Source: Hansfordia pulvinata
Taxonomy: Eukaryota; Ascomycota; Sordariomycetes; Xylariales
Reading direction: 5' to 3'
Assembly: GCA_006538405.1 (NCBI GenBank)
Contig: BJKQ01000021.1
Location: 276,251 to 340,250, forward strand
DNA length: 64,000 nt
Shown here: positions 25,883 through 39,469 of the stretch, piece after piece
Numbering within the stretch: the stretch's first letter is position 1
Layout: each line of letters starts with the position of its first letter
Notes under the pieces: model-generated
The model's input: only the letters and a program-made list of their open reading frames with translations
Databases searched by the model: none
Told to the model about the DNA's origin: nothing
Program-made: the position numbers and the translations under genes

Positions 25883-26285
25883 TCAGTAATCGAGACCAAG
25901 GTCTTCGATGTCGTCGGTCTTAACATCATATCCAAACTTGGTTCGCAAATATTCAGCGCAGGATCTGGAAACAGATCGGCCCTTTTTTCCTTTCAGCAGA
26001 GCTCTGTCGATACCTGCTTTGACCTTCTTCTTGTCAATGTCTTGGTGGTTGATTCTGTAAGTTCCTCCGCGTGCTTCAAGAAGGACCGCGGTCTCGCTGA
26101 CATCCCGCGCGGGAAGATCGCGGGTTTGAATCTGAGTTAAGTTAGAGACTGAGAATCCAATCTGCAAGATCAGCCATGGCGTCTCTGCTACGTACCTCGT
26201 TGCTGCCGGGCTGAATAGGACTGGCAATAGCGATGCTGCCAAGTCCCAGGCAGATAATCAGAGAAGATACGGAGCTGAACTTCAT
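25883..26285 (-). CDS. Small secreted protein (112 aa), family unknown
   Basis: Two exons, 26285-26196 and 26131-25883, joined over a 64-nt intron with donor GTACGT, branch CTAAC and acceptor CTCAG; the phase closes exactly. Exon 1 encodes MKFSSVSSLIICLGLGSIAI followed by ASPIQPGSNE: a Lys, a hydrophobic core, and a likely signal-peptidase site around ASP. The mature part (about 90 residues) is charged, with a basic central segment (DKKKVKAGIDRALLKGKKGR), one Cys and an acidic C-terminus (KTDDIEDLGLDY). A KKGR site could be a dibasic cleavage point, which is inference only. I recognise no family. Size, signal peptide and gene-poor surroundings fit a candidate effector or other small secreted protein. 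A TATA-like element lies about 145 bases upstream. Confidence 0.7.
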
Positions 26286-26423
26286 CTTGGTGCTTGGAGA
26301 GGCAAGTGATCTTATCAAGAGATAGTGGGAGTAATGTTGTGTTGAGTGCGGTGATAGAGGCGATGAGTTGAGGTGTCTGATGTCGTGGCTTGAATGAATT
26401 TGTTTAGGTCGTCCTATCAGACA

Positions 26424-26434
26424 CCCTTTTATAT
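26424..26434 (-). promoter_or_regulatory. TATA-like element of the small secreted-protein gene
   Basis: On the minus strand this reads ATATAAAAGGG, a close match to a TATA box, about 140-150 bases before the ATG at 26285. That distance allows a leader of roughly 110 bases. Confidence 0.5.
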
Positions 26435-26714
26435 GTGTATTTCATTCCATAATCCGCGCAAATTCGTATCGTAGTACGCGAAGGTGGGAGTCTCCCTGTT
26501 GTGGCGTTGCACCGGCTGGTCACGCTTCACGCCCTCCATAAAAGTGGCAATTAAAGCGCCGTGGGGTCCGCAACTCGATCGCATCGACGACATAGCGGGC
26601 GGCAGTAGCGCCCGGCCGTTGCCTCCAGGTCTTCCTCTGTGGCAACAGCATGGGCGATCCCAAGTCGCATCCAATTGCCCTGTTGTTCATGTATTGCCGG
26701 AGGCGCCGCCTTTG

Positions 26715-26838
26715 CTGCAGCGCCCAAAAAGCGGCCGCACGGCTTTAGATGAAGCTCCATGCTTCATCAAGGGAGACTGCAGCGCCCAAAAAGCGGCCGC
26801 ATGACCTTAGATGAAGCTCCATGGTTCATCAAGGGAGA
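26715..26838 (+). repeat. Tandem duplication, 62-bp unit, two copies
   Basis: Copies at 26715-26776 and 26777-26838 start with CTGCAGCGCCCAAAAAGCGG and end with CATCAAGGGAGA. They differ at only a few positions, so the duplication is fairly recent. It lies outside any gene I can support. Confidence 0.95.
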
Positions 26839-28145
26839 CTGATAGCAGAGTATGACAGGCGGCTAGAAGACCCAGGCGTGTACCCGATGCTGATTGAACT
26901 TGAACAGTCAGAAGCCCGACTCGCAGGCATTGGGTTAGTGTCCCGGCTTGACACTGGCCCAGCAAGTCTGTCGGGCGTACCTGGTGGTGTCATGTGCGAC
27001 CATCATAGTTCGCACTGCATGGAGGCCCAGTAGCCTCACGAGAGTTCTTCGATCCCGGGAAGGTAATCCAGTGCCGTGGTCCGCGTGGCCGCCACTGAAG
27101 GCTCACGAGGGTGTGCAATCACGACAAGCGCTAGGTCATCTTGCTTCCTTCTCTATTCGTTAGAGCGCAGTTGCCTCTGTAGATCGTTTGAATTGCCCCT
27201 TTTGGAGCTATAACATTCAGTGGAGGCCGACGCTCAGACGATCCCCGGGATCTCCGTGAAAATACCGAGAGAATTGAGATTTAATGGGAGACACTGTCAT
27301 TGATCGCCATCCAGGGAGCCTATCGAACAAGTCTTTAGACGGCAGGTATTGTGCCGTGGAGTAGCTACGGCCTGCACGTACATGTCACTCATGTGATGTG
27401 CCGTGTACCGTTTGATAATGTCGCATGCATGGGCCGCGATCGCGTGGCGGTCGGCTGGGTCCGGCGAGATGGGGCTCATATCTTGCGGTGCGAAAATCGA
27501 ACAGTGCACCAGTACAATGCAGTCTCGCCTGGCTAGCGGTAGATACCTACCTTAGGCACCTTCAGTATACGAGTACCGTATTGAGCTATGTCTACACGCA
27601 AATGATTCTTTGACCCCCCCTAACCCCCGCGTGTATCCCCGTTAGTCGAGCGAACCCGGTGTATTATACCCGGGCTCTCGTCTTGGGCTTCTACAATGAC
27701 GTCGAATGAAGACCGCTAGACCGAGCGGACGGGTGGGCCGGTGTTTACATAGATCGCTACAAAGCAAAAGGCATGATTTCTAAACGTGTCGATGGGCTTT
27801 GGAAGCCACGAAGCCAAGAAGCTAGCTCAGTAAAGCCACCTGGGCGACGGCGTAGTGCGGCAGGGGCAGTATGCGCTTCTTCGTGGCAAGACCCACCACA
27901 CGATGAGACGATTGGTGTCTGATTCTGGAAGGGACCTGCTACTCTTGCCACCGTGAAGCGACACCCCGGATGTGCGCTTGCAAGGTCATTGATGCTCCTC
28001 AAATCCAGAGATGATTGCCCAATCATTGACCTCCTCGCCTGCGGTCGCTCGTGCCGAATAGCACCGTGTTCTCGTATCGGGATCGATGATCACCTCAGAA
28101 CGCTAAACACCCTAGGTACGCGAGAAAACGCCACAACCATGGGGA
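26839..28145. other. Gene-free region
   Basis: I see no supportable gene in this 1.3 kb. The TACGAGTAC 9-mer recurs at 27568. Confidence 0.4.
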
Positions 28146-28341
28146 TGAAAGTTGCCTCCCACGCCATATCCCAGCCTATGCGCTGCAAGAAAGTCACTCC
28201 TCCCGTCCAGAGTAGTAAAATTGCTCGGACTGGTACTCTGGGGGTGAAAGTTGCCTCCCACGCCATATCCCAGCCTATGCGCTGCAAGAAAGTCATTTCT
28301 CCCGCCCAGAATAGTAAAGTTGCTCGGACTGGTACTCCGTC
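28146..28341 (+). repeat. Tandem duplication, 99-bp unit, two copies
   Basis: Copies start at 28146 and 28245, both with TGAAAGTTGCCTCCCACGCC, and run through GCTCGGACTGGTACTC. Only scattered single-base differences separate them. An open frame crosses both copies, but it has no other gene-like property. Confidence 0.93.
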
Positions 28342-29191
28342 CCAGCCCCAGGGCTGGCAGTCCCGATCTGGACTGTGCCCGTCCGTGAATACGCCGCGGG
28401 CATCAGGCCAACTGGTAAGTCGGTAAATAGTTTACAGGTGCTTACGAGTACGCGAATCAGGTGGCCATCTTATCGATCTTAGGCTACCTGGGCCCGTACG
28501 CCTTCCCGGAGCTGTCACACGGGCTGCGTGGTTTTTTATTGTAAAGAAGCCTATGCAGTGTCCTGGCTCAAAACCTCCCCATCACACTCATCTTTGAGGG
28601 CAGTCCATGGCCATTAGGCATTGGGCTAATTGTGTTGAAGCCCGAAGGTGGATTGGTGGCGAGTACGGCTCGCAACCCCTGCGACGTGTGCGGACATTGT
28701 CTGCCTGAGGCAAACGGGACAGCAGATTGAGTCAATATACACACATGTGCCTAGGTACTGACCTTCACTGCACAACGGCCCCTGGTGGCTCTCCACAATC
28801 GGCGAAATGATAGACCTGCTACCATTTACCCCTCCGACCGCTACCATCTCAATAGCAACATGCAGGACTTGCTTGCTCTTGAAGTTGGATAACACATCAC
28901 GTTCGTCTCTTGATCGCAATTTCGGCAGCAAAATTGTACTGATGTTAATAGATAGGCATGGTAGTGAAACGTATTTTCTTAATAATGAATTCATCTAGCA
29001 GCGCAAGAGGCCTGAAGGCTTTATGTGGCGGGAGACCTTAAGCAACGTTAAAGTGCCTGTTAAGCGAGCTCTTATTACTCTTTTAAGGCCGTTCTTAAAG
29101 AAGCGTTTACGTAATGTTAATACGCGCGTGGTGGGGTAAAGGGGAAAGCTCGCTCATTTATAAAGGCATAAGTGGCGACACGCAAGGGGCC
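28342..29191. other. Gene-free region grading into AT-rich DNA
   Basis: I see no supportable gene. TACGAGTAC occurs at 28443. From about 29000 the composition shifts toward the mutated, AT-rich DNA of the retrotransposon to the right. Confidence 0.4.
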
Positions 29192-29729
29192 TGTTACGAA
29201 CCCGATTACTAGGCCGGCAGAACGGGCCATATTAATATAAGTAAGAGACCTATAAACCAATGGTCGCGCAGGACGACGTTAAACCAATTATATATATAAG
29301 GAAAGGTGGAAATATAAGATAAGATTAAGTGATTTAAATCACTGTTAAAATAATAAGCAGTCCACACGCTTATTATAATTATTATAATTAAGGTAATACT
29401 TATAAAAAAGGTTATAAGTAAAATAAAGATCACTTTAAAGAACGTGATTTAAGATATAATATTAATAAAAGAATAAAGGATATATAAAGATAAAAGGTTT
29501 CTTATATATTTAATTATTTATTACCTTAATAATTAATTTAAGTATTTAAGTTATTTTTAAATAAAAGTAATCTTTTAATAATAATTTATTACTTATTTAA
29601 TACTTTAAATTACTTATTATTAATTAATTACTTATTATTTATTAATAAATGACCTTTTAAGTGTTCTTTTAAAATATAAACCCTTAAATTAACTTTATAT
29701 TTTTCTTAAAAAGAATTTAAGTTATTATA
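29192..29729 (+). repeat. Left LTR of element 1
   Basis: 538 bp, starting TGTTACGAACCC. Its left edge is much less mutated than the matching part of the right LTR; toward its inner end it becomes the more mutated copy. Confidence 0.88.
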
Positions 29730-32700
29730 TTTTAATTACTTTTTTTTAAGTATTTAATAATTATTTATTAATACCTTTAAATAATATTTAATTAATATAA
29801 TATTATTTTAACTTAAATCCTTTAAATAACCGGTAACGTAAACGCTTTTAAGGAACTTAATTAAAGAAATAAAAAAGGTTAATAATAATAAAAAAGAGTA
29901 CGATTTTATTAAAAACGAGTATAAGTAATTATTTAATAAGCTTTATACTTTATAAGATTAATTATAAGCTTTATATTAAGCTTATAAGAATATTAATAAA
30001 TAATTATAATAATCTTATATAAAGTATATTAATATAATTAATAAACTTTAATAAGCTTAATTTATTAAAGTTATATAAAGCGTTAAAGACATTATTAAAG
30101 CTCTTTTAATTAACGTTAACCTTAAAATTAACCTTTTTAAAACCTTTAATAATACCTTTAAGTAACTTTAAAAATTCTTAACTTAAATAAAAGCATTTTA
30201 TTAATTATATAAACACTTTAATAATAAAAAGAATTAAGTTATTTATATTAACTTATTTTTTATAAAAAGGCTTTAACTTAATTTAAATTATACCTTATTA
30301 AAGTAATTAATAAACCTTAAAAATAATAATCGATTAAGATTAAAAAGATCTTTATATCTTATATTAAATTTAAAAGATAACTTAAAAGCTTATTTTAAGA
30401 CTTAAATAAAAAATAATAAATTAAAAAAGAACTTATTAACCTTTAATAAAAGACCTTAACGTCCCTTTACGTTATAAACTTTAAATATATCTTTATATAA
30501 CTTAATTTAATTAAGAAAAGTAAGATTCTCGTGTTTTATTAAGGATTAAAAAAAGAAATTAAAGATAAGTTAATTAAATAAAACTTATTAAATAGCTTTA
30601 TAAAGTATATTAAGGCCGTTATTTATATTAATTCCCGATTTTATAAGCGACACCGTAAGAAAAAAAGGAATAATTAATATATATTATAAAATATAAAGTA
30701 ATAATAATAAAGAGGAATAAAGCCTTACTTTACCTTTTATAAGTAATATTTAAAACTTATAAATATTAACCACGCTTTTAATAATAAATATAAGAAAATA
30801 TTTAAGTATTATAATTACGATAAATTAAGGTATATTATACACGATTATAAAGCGCTTAAATAACTTAAATAAATTAATAAATATATTAAGGTTATTAAAA
30901 AAGTTATAATAAATTAAAACGGATAAACCCTTATATTTAAAGAATAAGTTTATATAACTTATAAGGTATATAATAATTTAAACCTTAACCTTAAATTTAA
31001 CGCTGCCTTTAATATTTTATAAAAAGGGTTTAATAACGTTATAAAATATTAAAAATAATATATAAATTAATAAATTAAGACCTTTTAAAAAAGGACTTAT
31101 AATACTTTTTAAATCGGTTATATATACTTAACCTTATAATAATATATCGGTTATAATATATTTAATATTATAATACTTTTATAAAACTTAAAGGATATAT
31201 TAAAATAAAAAGTATATAAATAAGGCTTTATATAACGTAACTCCTTAAAGTAAATCCTTTAAATAATTATAAAAGTTATTAATTAAAGGAAGCTTAATAT
31301 TATTATATAATATAATATTATACTTTAAATCCTTAAGCATGGATATCGATAAGTTATAATAAAGGAATAAGTTATTTATTTAAAATAAAAAGTTTAATTC
31401 TTTAATAAATTTATAAATAACCCTTAATTATACGTGCTTTTTAATAAACGATATAATAATAACCCTTATAATATTATTAATAATATATTAAAAGTTAAAG
31501 ATAATAAGATTTAAAAATGTATTAAAACCACTTTATAAAAGAAATAAAACCCACTTAACTCCCTTATCTTTAAAGTAATTATAAAGAATAAATAAGCTCT
31601 TTATTTTAAGATAAGTGTTATTTAAAATTAAGAAAATTAATAAAATTTAATTAAATAAATTAAAGATTATAAAGATTATTATAATCTTATAATAAGATAA
31701 TAAATATTTAATAAAAAAGTAAACGTAATAATTAATGTATTAATACACGCTTAATCTTTAAAAGGGCCTTATAAGTGGACACTTATATTTAAGCTTAAAG
31801 AATACCCTTAAAAAAACTATAATAAATTAAACGATATAATAAAAACCTATTAAGTATAAAGCTTATATAAATATTTATTTAATAAAAAGAAAAAAAAGAT
31901 TTCTTTTATTATAATAAGACCTTTAATAACACGAAAAAACTTATAATAATTTTAAATAAAAAGACCCGGAAAAAGTATATAAAAACATATATAACTTAAT
32001 TCCTTATAATGCTTAACACGGCGAGATCGTATAATATAATTATATTTATATTACTTATTAATAATAATTAATTAATAAAGTTAAGTATCGTTATTTCTTT
32101 ATAAAAGTTAAAACACTTAAATTAATATAAAAACTATAATATTATTAATACTTTAACCACTTTATATTAATAAAACCTTTTATATTTTATTAAAAAACAC
32201 TCTTTATACCTTATAAAAAATTAAAATAACGTTATAATTTATTAAAAAGAACCGTGTATATAATACGCGTTAAACTCGTAAAGTAAATATAATATTTAAT
32301 TAAAAAGTTAATATTTAAAAGTTAAACTTTAAAACATATTAATAACTTATTAATTAAATTATTATTATAAAACGATAAATAACATGCTTTACCTTTAAAC
32401 ACCGGATTATAATAAAGCGAGGCTTTTATAAACAGCTTTTAATAACACGGCTTAATATAAGTAATAATATAATAATACTTAAAAAATTAAAGTACTTTAT
32501 TATTAATTTAAGGTAATAAATAAAAAGAACTTATATAATAAAATAAGCCCTTAATAAAAATAAAGCTATATAACTTAATATAACGGTATATTATAAATTA
32601 AAGAAAATTTAAGTATTAATTAATAATAAATCGACTTAAAATTTAATATCGCCACGAATCGTTAATAAATTTAAATTATTATAAAATAAGAAAAACACCT

Positions 32701-35700
32701 TATAATAATTTATAATAATAAATAAAAGTTATTTAAAGAAAACTTAAAGATAAATTAAACGTAAGATTACGCTTTTCTTAATTATTATTTAAGATCGACT
32801 TATAAACCTTTAATTAAATATTATTAATATCTTAAATAAGATAATCTTAAGGATACCTTAATTACGATCAGCGAATCTTAAAGTTAATTAAAGTATTAAC
32901 CGTTTTTAATAAGAAATATTAAAAAAAGATTATAATACTTAATTAAAAATAACGCTTTTATTATTAAATAAATTTAAATTTATATTTATAAAACGCGTTA
33001 TTATTAAAATAATAAAAAAGGATTATTTATTAAAATAAATAATACTTAAGGAGTATCGGTAATTTATAATATTATTTTAAAATAAATTTAATATAAAAAA
33101 TAGCTTACCGTTATATTTAAATTATAATTATATAATATTACTTAAAGATAAAGCTTAATCGATATTTAAACTTATTTATTTATTAAACTTAATATAACAC
33201 GTAAAGCTTAAAAAAAGTTATAATAAGATTTAAATAAAAGGTATATTAAATTATTTATATTATTAATTAATTACCTTATTTTATTTATACTTAAAAAGGA
33301 TAAATCTTAAAGGATATACGTTAATTACTAATAATTTAACGATATTATTATTAAAAATCGGTACCTTTTACTTTTAATTAAAGTGTTAAAAGACCTTTTT
33401 TATAAAGTTAAGATCTTTACCGTAATAAATTTACTTAATACTTATTACTTAATTAAGATCCTTATAAAAAATAAGTAAAGAACAGTGTTTTAAATATTAA
33501 AAGGACACTTTAAATATTTAATAATACCTTTTAAACTTATAAATACTTTAATTAACTTTTAAAGTATAATTAACACTATCCTTAAGCCTTTTTATAACGT
33601 TTTTATAATAATATACCTTAATAATATTCTTATTTACTTTAAAAATAAAGTAAATTATATAAGTTACGTAAAGTAAGTCCTTTAAGCTTTTTAAGATATT
33701 AACCTTTATATTAATTTAAAGAAAAGTTAATTTTATTAAACGAAAATCGACTTTATAAGGTATATAATTTAATTAAAAAAGTGTTAATATAATAAAGTAA
33801 AGTGTAAGCTATTTAAGAATAACTTATTCTTAAAAGTATTTATAATATTAAAAGATTCTTAAGATTTATAAACTTTTATTAATAATTTATTAAAGGATTT
33901 AATAAGCACGTTAAGCCCTTAATTAATATAATTAAAAAGGATAAACCTTTTAAATAAAATAAAGAACTTTAAACCTTATTTAACACCCTTAAAAAAGTAA
34001 TTTTAAAAGAACCCGTTATAATTATAATTAACTTTAATAAACTTATAAAAGTTAAGACCGATATTAACGACTTCGTTATAAAAGGATAACTTAAATAATA
34101 AAACGAAATAAGTAAGCTATATTTAATAACTTACTTTTTAAAAAAGTTTAATAAATTAAAGCTTAATTATATAATATACGATAAAGAGCTTATAATTATT
34201 ATTAAGGTATTTAAGGAATAAAGATATTATTTAAGTAACACCTTTACTTTAATAATTATTTATATAAATTATAAAAATCTTATAACCTTTATAAAAAATA
34301 AGGTTTTTAATAAATAATAAATTTAATAAATAAAGATCCTTTTAAAGTTTAACTTTAAGATTAAATATTATAAAGGTAAAAAGAATATTAAAGCCCACGT
34401 TATTAATAAGCGACTTAACCACTTTATAATAAATTTAATAATAAAATTATAAACTATTTTAAAGTAAAATAAAGATAAGAACTTAATCTTAATATAATAA
34501 ATCCGACTTACTTAAATCGAAAAAAAAATAATTTAATTATAAATTATAATAAGAAACTTAACGTTTAAAAGTATTATTAAATAATAAGCGGTTTAACCTC
34601 TTTAAATAATTTAATAAAGTTATACTTTTTTATAATAAATAATTTATACTTATATTATTATAACGGTAACTTATTATAATAATTTATAAAGATTTATCTT
34701 ATAGTTATTAAAGAATTTAAAAAATTATATAATAAGTATAACACGGTTATAACTTTTTAAACCTTAAAAGATTAATTAAGATAATAATCTAAGAATATAA
34801 TATATATATTTAATTTAAGGCAGTACGTTATAAGCCTTATAAAGAACTTTAACTTATACCTTTTAAAAATAAAGTATAAAAATCGGTTTTAATAAACTTT
34901 ATTATAAAGTTATTATTATTTATAAACTTAATAATTAAAATAGTTTATAATAATATTATAATTTATATAAAATAATTTATTAAATTTATAAAGTTTTAAT
35001 TATTTAAAGAAATTATAATTATAATATAAATTATATAACTTATAAATAAAACTATATTTAATTAATATAATTTATTAAAAGAACTTATTATAAATTAAAA
35101 TAAGCTTTTTATAACTTATTTTTAAAAATCATTTATATAATAACTTAAAGTATAATATAAGACGTTAATAATATATTACTTATAAATAAATAATCGTATA
35201 AAACGATTTAATTAAGTATTAAAGTAATATTTACGATATTACGTTAACTTTAAATAAAATAATTAAGTATCCTTTTTATTTAAAGTAAAATTCATATATA
35301 ATAACTTAAATAATAAAAATATAAAGATATCACCCTTTTATATAAATTATAAATTTAACTTATAAAGATTATAATAAGTAATAATTAATAATAACGCTTT
35401 AAAAGCTATTATTTAAATTAAACATCTTATAACTCTTTATAAACACCTTTATATAAAGCTTATAATAATTTAATAACGTATAAAATAATATTACGATAAT
35501 TACTAATTATTAAAGCTGACCTTTAAAAAGGGAGATAAGGTTTATTTATTATATAAAAATATTTAAATTAAAAGACTTAATAATAAATTAAATTTTAAGA
35601 AAATTAAACCATTTAAAATTAATAAGATCGTTTTATTAATTAATTATAAATTATTATTACTTAATATTATAAGAATCCACTTAATATTTTATATTTTATT

Positions 35701-36627
35701 ATTAAAACCAATATTAATTAATATATAATTTAAAACTGAAATCGAAACCGATATTAACGTTTAAAAATTTAAGGTTAAAAAGATATTAAATTCACGTTAA
35801 TAAAAATTTATAATAAAGTATTTAATATAATAAAAAGGTTACTTATTATTAAAAAACACTTAAAAACTTAAAAACTATTTAAATTATCCTTAATTATTAA
35901 AATAATATTACCGGTAAAGATTAATAGCTCTTTAAATAAAATAAATAAGTTTATAAAAGAAAAATCGGAACTTAACTTAAATATTAATTAATTTATATTA
36001 TTAAGAACTCCGATATATTATAAGTTATTAATTAAACACCGTTTATAAGTATTTAAAGTAAGGAGCACACCGTCCTCTTTATTTAACTTTATTATTTTAT
36101 AAGTAAAAAGATTTAAACCCTTCTTTTTTACTTAAGATTTTATCTTTTAAATACGGCTTAATTAATTAATAATTAACGTTAATTAAGATTAAAGCTTTAT
36201 TAATTAAATATATAAAAATAAGAGTTTATTACTTACCTTCTTTTCTTTAACCTTAAGCTTATATTATTAAATTATAACTTATTTAAAGGATAATATTATT
36301 AAAACTTTATTATAAAAATACTTATAATAAATACATTTTTAATAATAACTTTTACTTTTAAAGATATAATAAAAACTTGACTTTTTATTCTTAAAATAAT
36401 AAAAATATAATATATTTATAATTACACCGTTAAGCGTAATAAATTTTAATAAATATTAACGCTTAATAATAATAAATTATATAAAAGGTTAAGATAAACT
36501 TAATATAATTAATAAAGATAAAAAATAAAAAGGATAAATAAAGGTATAAAGGCTATACTTATAATAAAGTATATATACTTTTTTATATTTATTAATTAAA
36601 GATAAATAACTTAAAAAAAAGGTATAA

Positions 36628-37165
36628 TATTATAAACCCGATTATTAAACCGGTAAAACAGGCTATATTAATATAAGTAAAAGACTTATAAATTAATAAT
36701 CGTGTAAAATAACGTTAAATTAATTATATATATAAAAAAAGGTAAAAATATAAAATAAGATTATATAATTAAAATTATTATTAAAATAATAAGTAATTTA
36801 TACGCTTATTATAATTATTATAATTAAGGCGACACTTATAAAAAAGGTCGTAAATAAGATAAAGATCACTTTAAGGAATATAATTTAAAACACGGTATTA
36901 ATAAAGAAATAAAAGATATATAAAAACGGAAGGTTTCTTATATATTTAATTATTTATTACCTTAATAATTAATTTAAGCATTTAAGTTATTCTTAAATAA
37001 GAGTAACCTTTTAATAATAATTTACCACTTATTTAATACTTTAAATTACTTATTATTAATTAATTACTTATTATTTACCGATAAATAACCTTTCAAGTGT
37101 TCTTTTAAAACATAAACCCTTAAACTAACTTTATATTTTTCTTAAGAAGAATCCAGGTCGTTATA
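36628..37165 (+). repeat. Right LTR of element 1
   Basis: 538 bp, the partner of 29192-29729. Its right edge (with GAATCCAGGTCGTTATA) keeps C and G where the left LTR has T and A. Confidence 0.88.
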
Positions 37166-37350
37166 ACGCCGTTCGTATTAACGTTCCTGTTCCTGGCGGA
37201 GTATTCGAGTAAGCTTAAGCGATAATAGAAACATAAGCGGATGTTAAACCGGACCGAACTGATTACCGATACGGCCGCTGTGGCAAGAAGCTAAGAAGGG
37301 TAAAGGGTCTCAGTCGAGATATCTTCCTACTTTCGCAGACTCTAATTCTA

Positions 37351-37411
37351 CACAGTCGATGAACACTTTTACACAGCCCCCCACATTTTATTGAGTTATT
37401 CGGTAACTAAG
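37351..37411 (+). repeat. Left terminal inverted repeat
   Basis: About 60 bp. The first 24 bases match the right end exactly; beyond that, differences are mainly C/T and G/A. Confidence 0.85.
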
Positions 37412-39020
37412 GGTGACCAGTGATAAGGTATAAGAGTAGGCGTGATTAAATATGTCCTTAAGAAAATTATTAATATATAAAGGTATTTTTACCGGCCGGT
37501 TATTGATCTTATTAATAACCTTTTTTTTATTTTTATGTTTTAAACATTATTAAACGGAAGTTATAAATTTATAATTTAAGTATATTATCTTTTATAAGCG
37601 GGTTATATTACATTTTTACGGTTAACATAATCTTTTATATATATTTTTTAATATAAATAAAAAGAGTTATAAATATACGTATTTTCTAAAAAAGTATATA
37701 TTTAATAAGCTTATAAGTCGGCTTATATATAATATAAATAATTTAATTAACGTATATATATTACTTACGTTTAATCGGTATATATATATATATATATTTT
37801 ATATTATATAACTTATTGCTTAATTAAATAATAATAATACGTTATTATATAATATTAAAGCCTTAAAATATTCTTATTTATATTACATTATATATATATA
37901 AAGCTATTTAAAAGATTATATTAAATGTTTAAGCAGCGAAGAAAGTGTTTAGAGTTTTTATAAATTAATATTATATACTTGACGTGTTTTATAATTAAGA
38001 ATAATCATATTATATACTTTGAAATAACGATATCAATACGTACGCCGACGGCGCCGGCTTTAATATATCTATTATAATATTTATTATAATAATTATAATG
38101 CTTATAAGCTATTATTTAATATAAATCATCCTTTATACTGATATTAAATATACCTTTACTTACGTTTTTTATAAACCTTATAACATTTTTTTAAATCTCC
38201 TTTTTAACCTTCCGTTACTTTTAAGGGATTTTTTACTTTTTTTATATTTTATATTATTTAAGTACTTAACCGTGTGCCGTCTTGAATATTAAGTCCCTTA
38301 TATAATATTAAAATGGGTTTTATATATATAATAACAAATGAGTTCGCTTATTATATAAAATTATTAATGCATTTACGCTTTAAAAGCAATGTATAAGGCT
38401 TTAACACCGTTTATTAAACGTGCTTTTTAATAAAAAAAGTCTTTTATATTATAAAGCTATTCATTAAAAAAAGATTTACCGTATTTTAAAGACTTCAAAA
38501 TATTACGTTTTTTAATATATAATAAAATAAGTATGAAATCGTTTAACTTTTATATTTTATTTTATATAATGTTATAAGTAAGTTATAAATACTTATAATA
38601 GTAATTTTAGTACTTTTTATAAAAATGAAAAACTCTTTTTAATTATATAAGCCTTTATACTTAATTAAAATAAAAATTCACGGTCATTAATATAATAAGA
38701 ATAATAAAAGTCGTTTTAATTAAGTTTTTTAAAGTGAACACATTAATAATAATTGGTTTTTATTAATAATAATTACTTAATTTTCGTAATAAGCGCTTTA
38801 TGATTTTTATTTATTTATACATATATACTCGTTTATATATTATATCGTGACGTCTTTTTTTTAAAAAAAAACTTTAATGAAAAATTAGCCTTAAAGTTTA
38901 AATAAGCTTTAAAAAGCTGGTTTTTATGTACTTTAAAAGAAAGGTATATTTTATAAATTAAATTATGAATAATGAATGAAATCAAAGCTATTTAAATAAA
39001 GTTTATAATATATTTAAGCG

Positions 39021-39056
39021 TATATATATATATATATATACATATATATATGTATA
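39021..39056. repeat. (AT)n microsatellite
   Basis: An alternating AT run interrupted by CATATATATATG, inside the degraded DNA transposon. Confidence 0.85.
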
Positions 39057-39469
39057 TTTATAAGTTTAAGTGTTAAAGACGAGGAAGTAAAACGGTAAAG
39101 GTAAACATTATTATAAATATCAACTTATATTAATGAAAAGAGCAGATCTTACCGTAGTTTCCGTTATAAAATCGGGAAAAAGACGAGGAAAAAAGACGAG
39201 TAGGCTTTATAAATATAAATAAGTAAAATCTTTACAGTATATATAAGCTTAATAACTTAGTAATTAAAAATATTTTTTTCCACGATAAACATTCGATTCT
39301 TTCAAATCATGTGGCTTAAATATAATAACTTAATTTGTTTTAATTATTTTCCTTTAGCTGCTTTATTAATGTTAACACTAGTACGTAGCTTAATATTAAG
39401 AAATATTTAAAAATACTTTACTCGCCCTGTAGTTCCGTACTGAAAGGTAGTTTTTTATCAGCGCTGACT

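Larger units (their letters stand above)
29192..37165 (+). mobile_element. RIP-inactivated Ty3/gypsy-type LTR retrotransposon
   Basis: A 7974-bp element bounded by two direct repeats, 29192-29729 and 36628-37165, aligned at a constant offset of 7436 with no net gap. The left LTR begins TGTTACGAACCC. A purine tract (A8 then GG) ends at 36622, just before the right LTR, and fixes the plus orientation. Around 33362-33645 the plus strand, read through stops, still gives the order of a Ty3/gypsy reverse transcriptase: the KIFTVINLLNTYYLIKI and HFKYLIIPFKLINT blocks, then IYLNNILIYF where family members carry the YxDD-type active site. The inside has no open frame of 60 codons, CA/TG dinucleotides are nearly absent and TA dominates. 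I could not find a clear primer-binding site or matching target duplication. Confidence 0.88.

Noticed and set aside
27614..27630. CCCCCCCTAACCCCC, like an internal telomere repeat
   Set aside because: A single occurrence without the six-base periodicity.
29187..37170. Target-site duplication for element 1
   Set aside because: GGGCC on the left and ACGCC on the right do not match even allowing for RIP, so I do not claim one.
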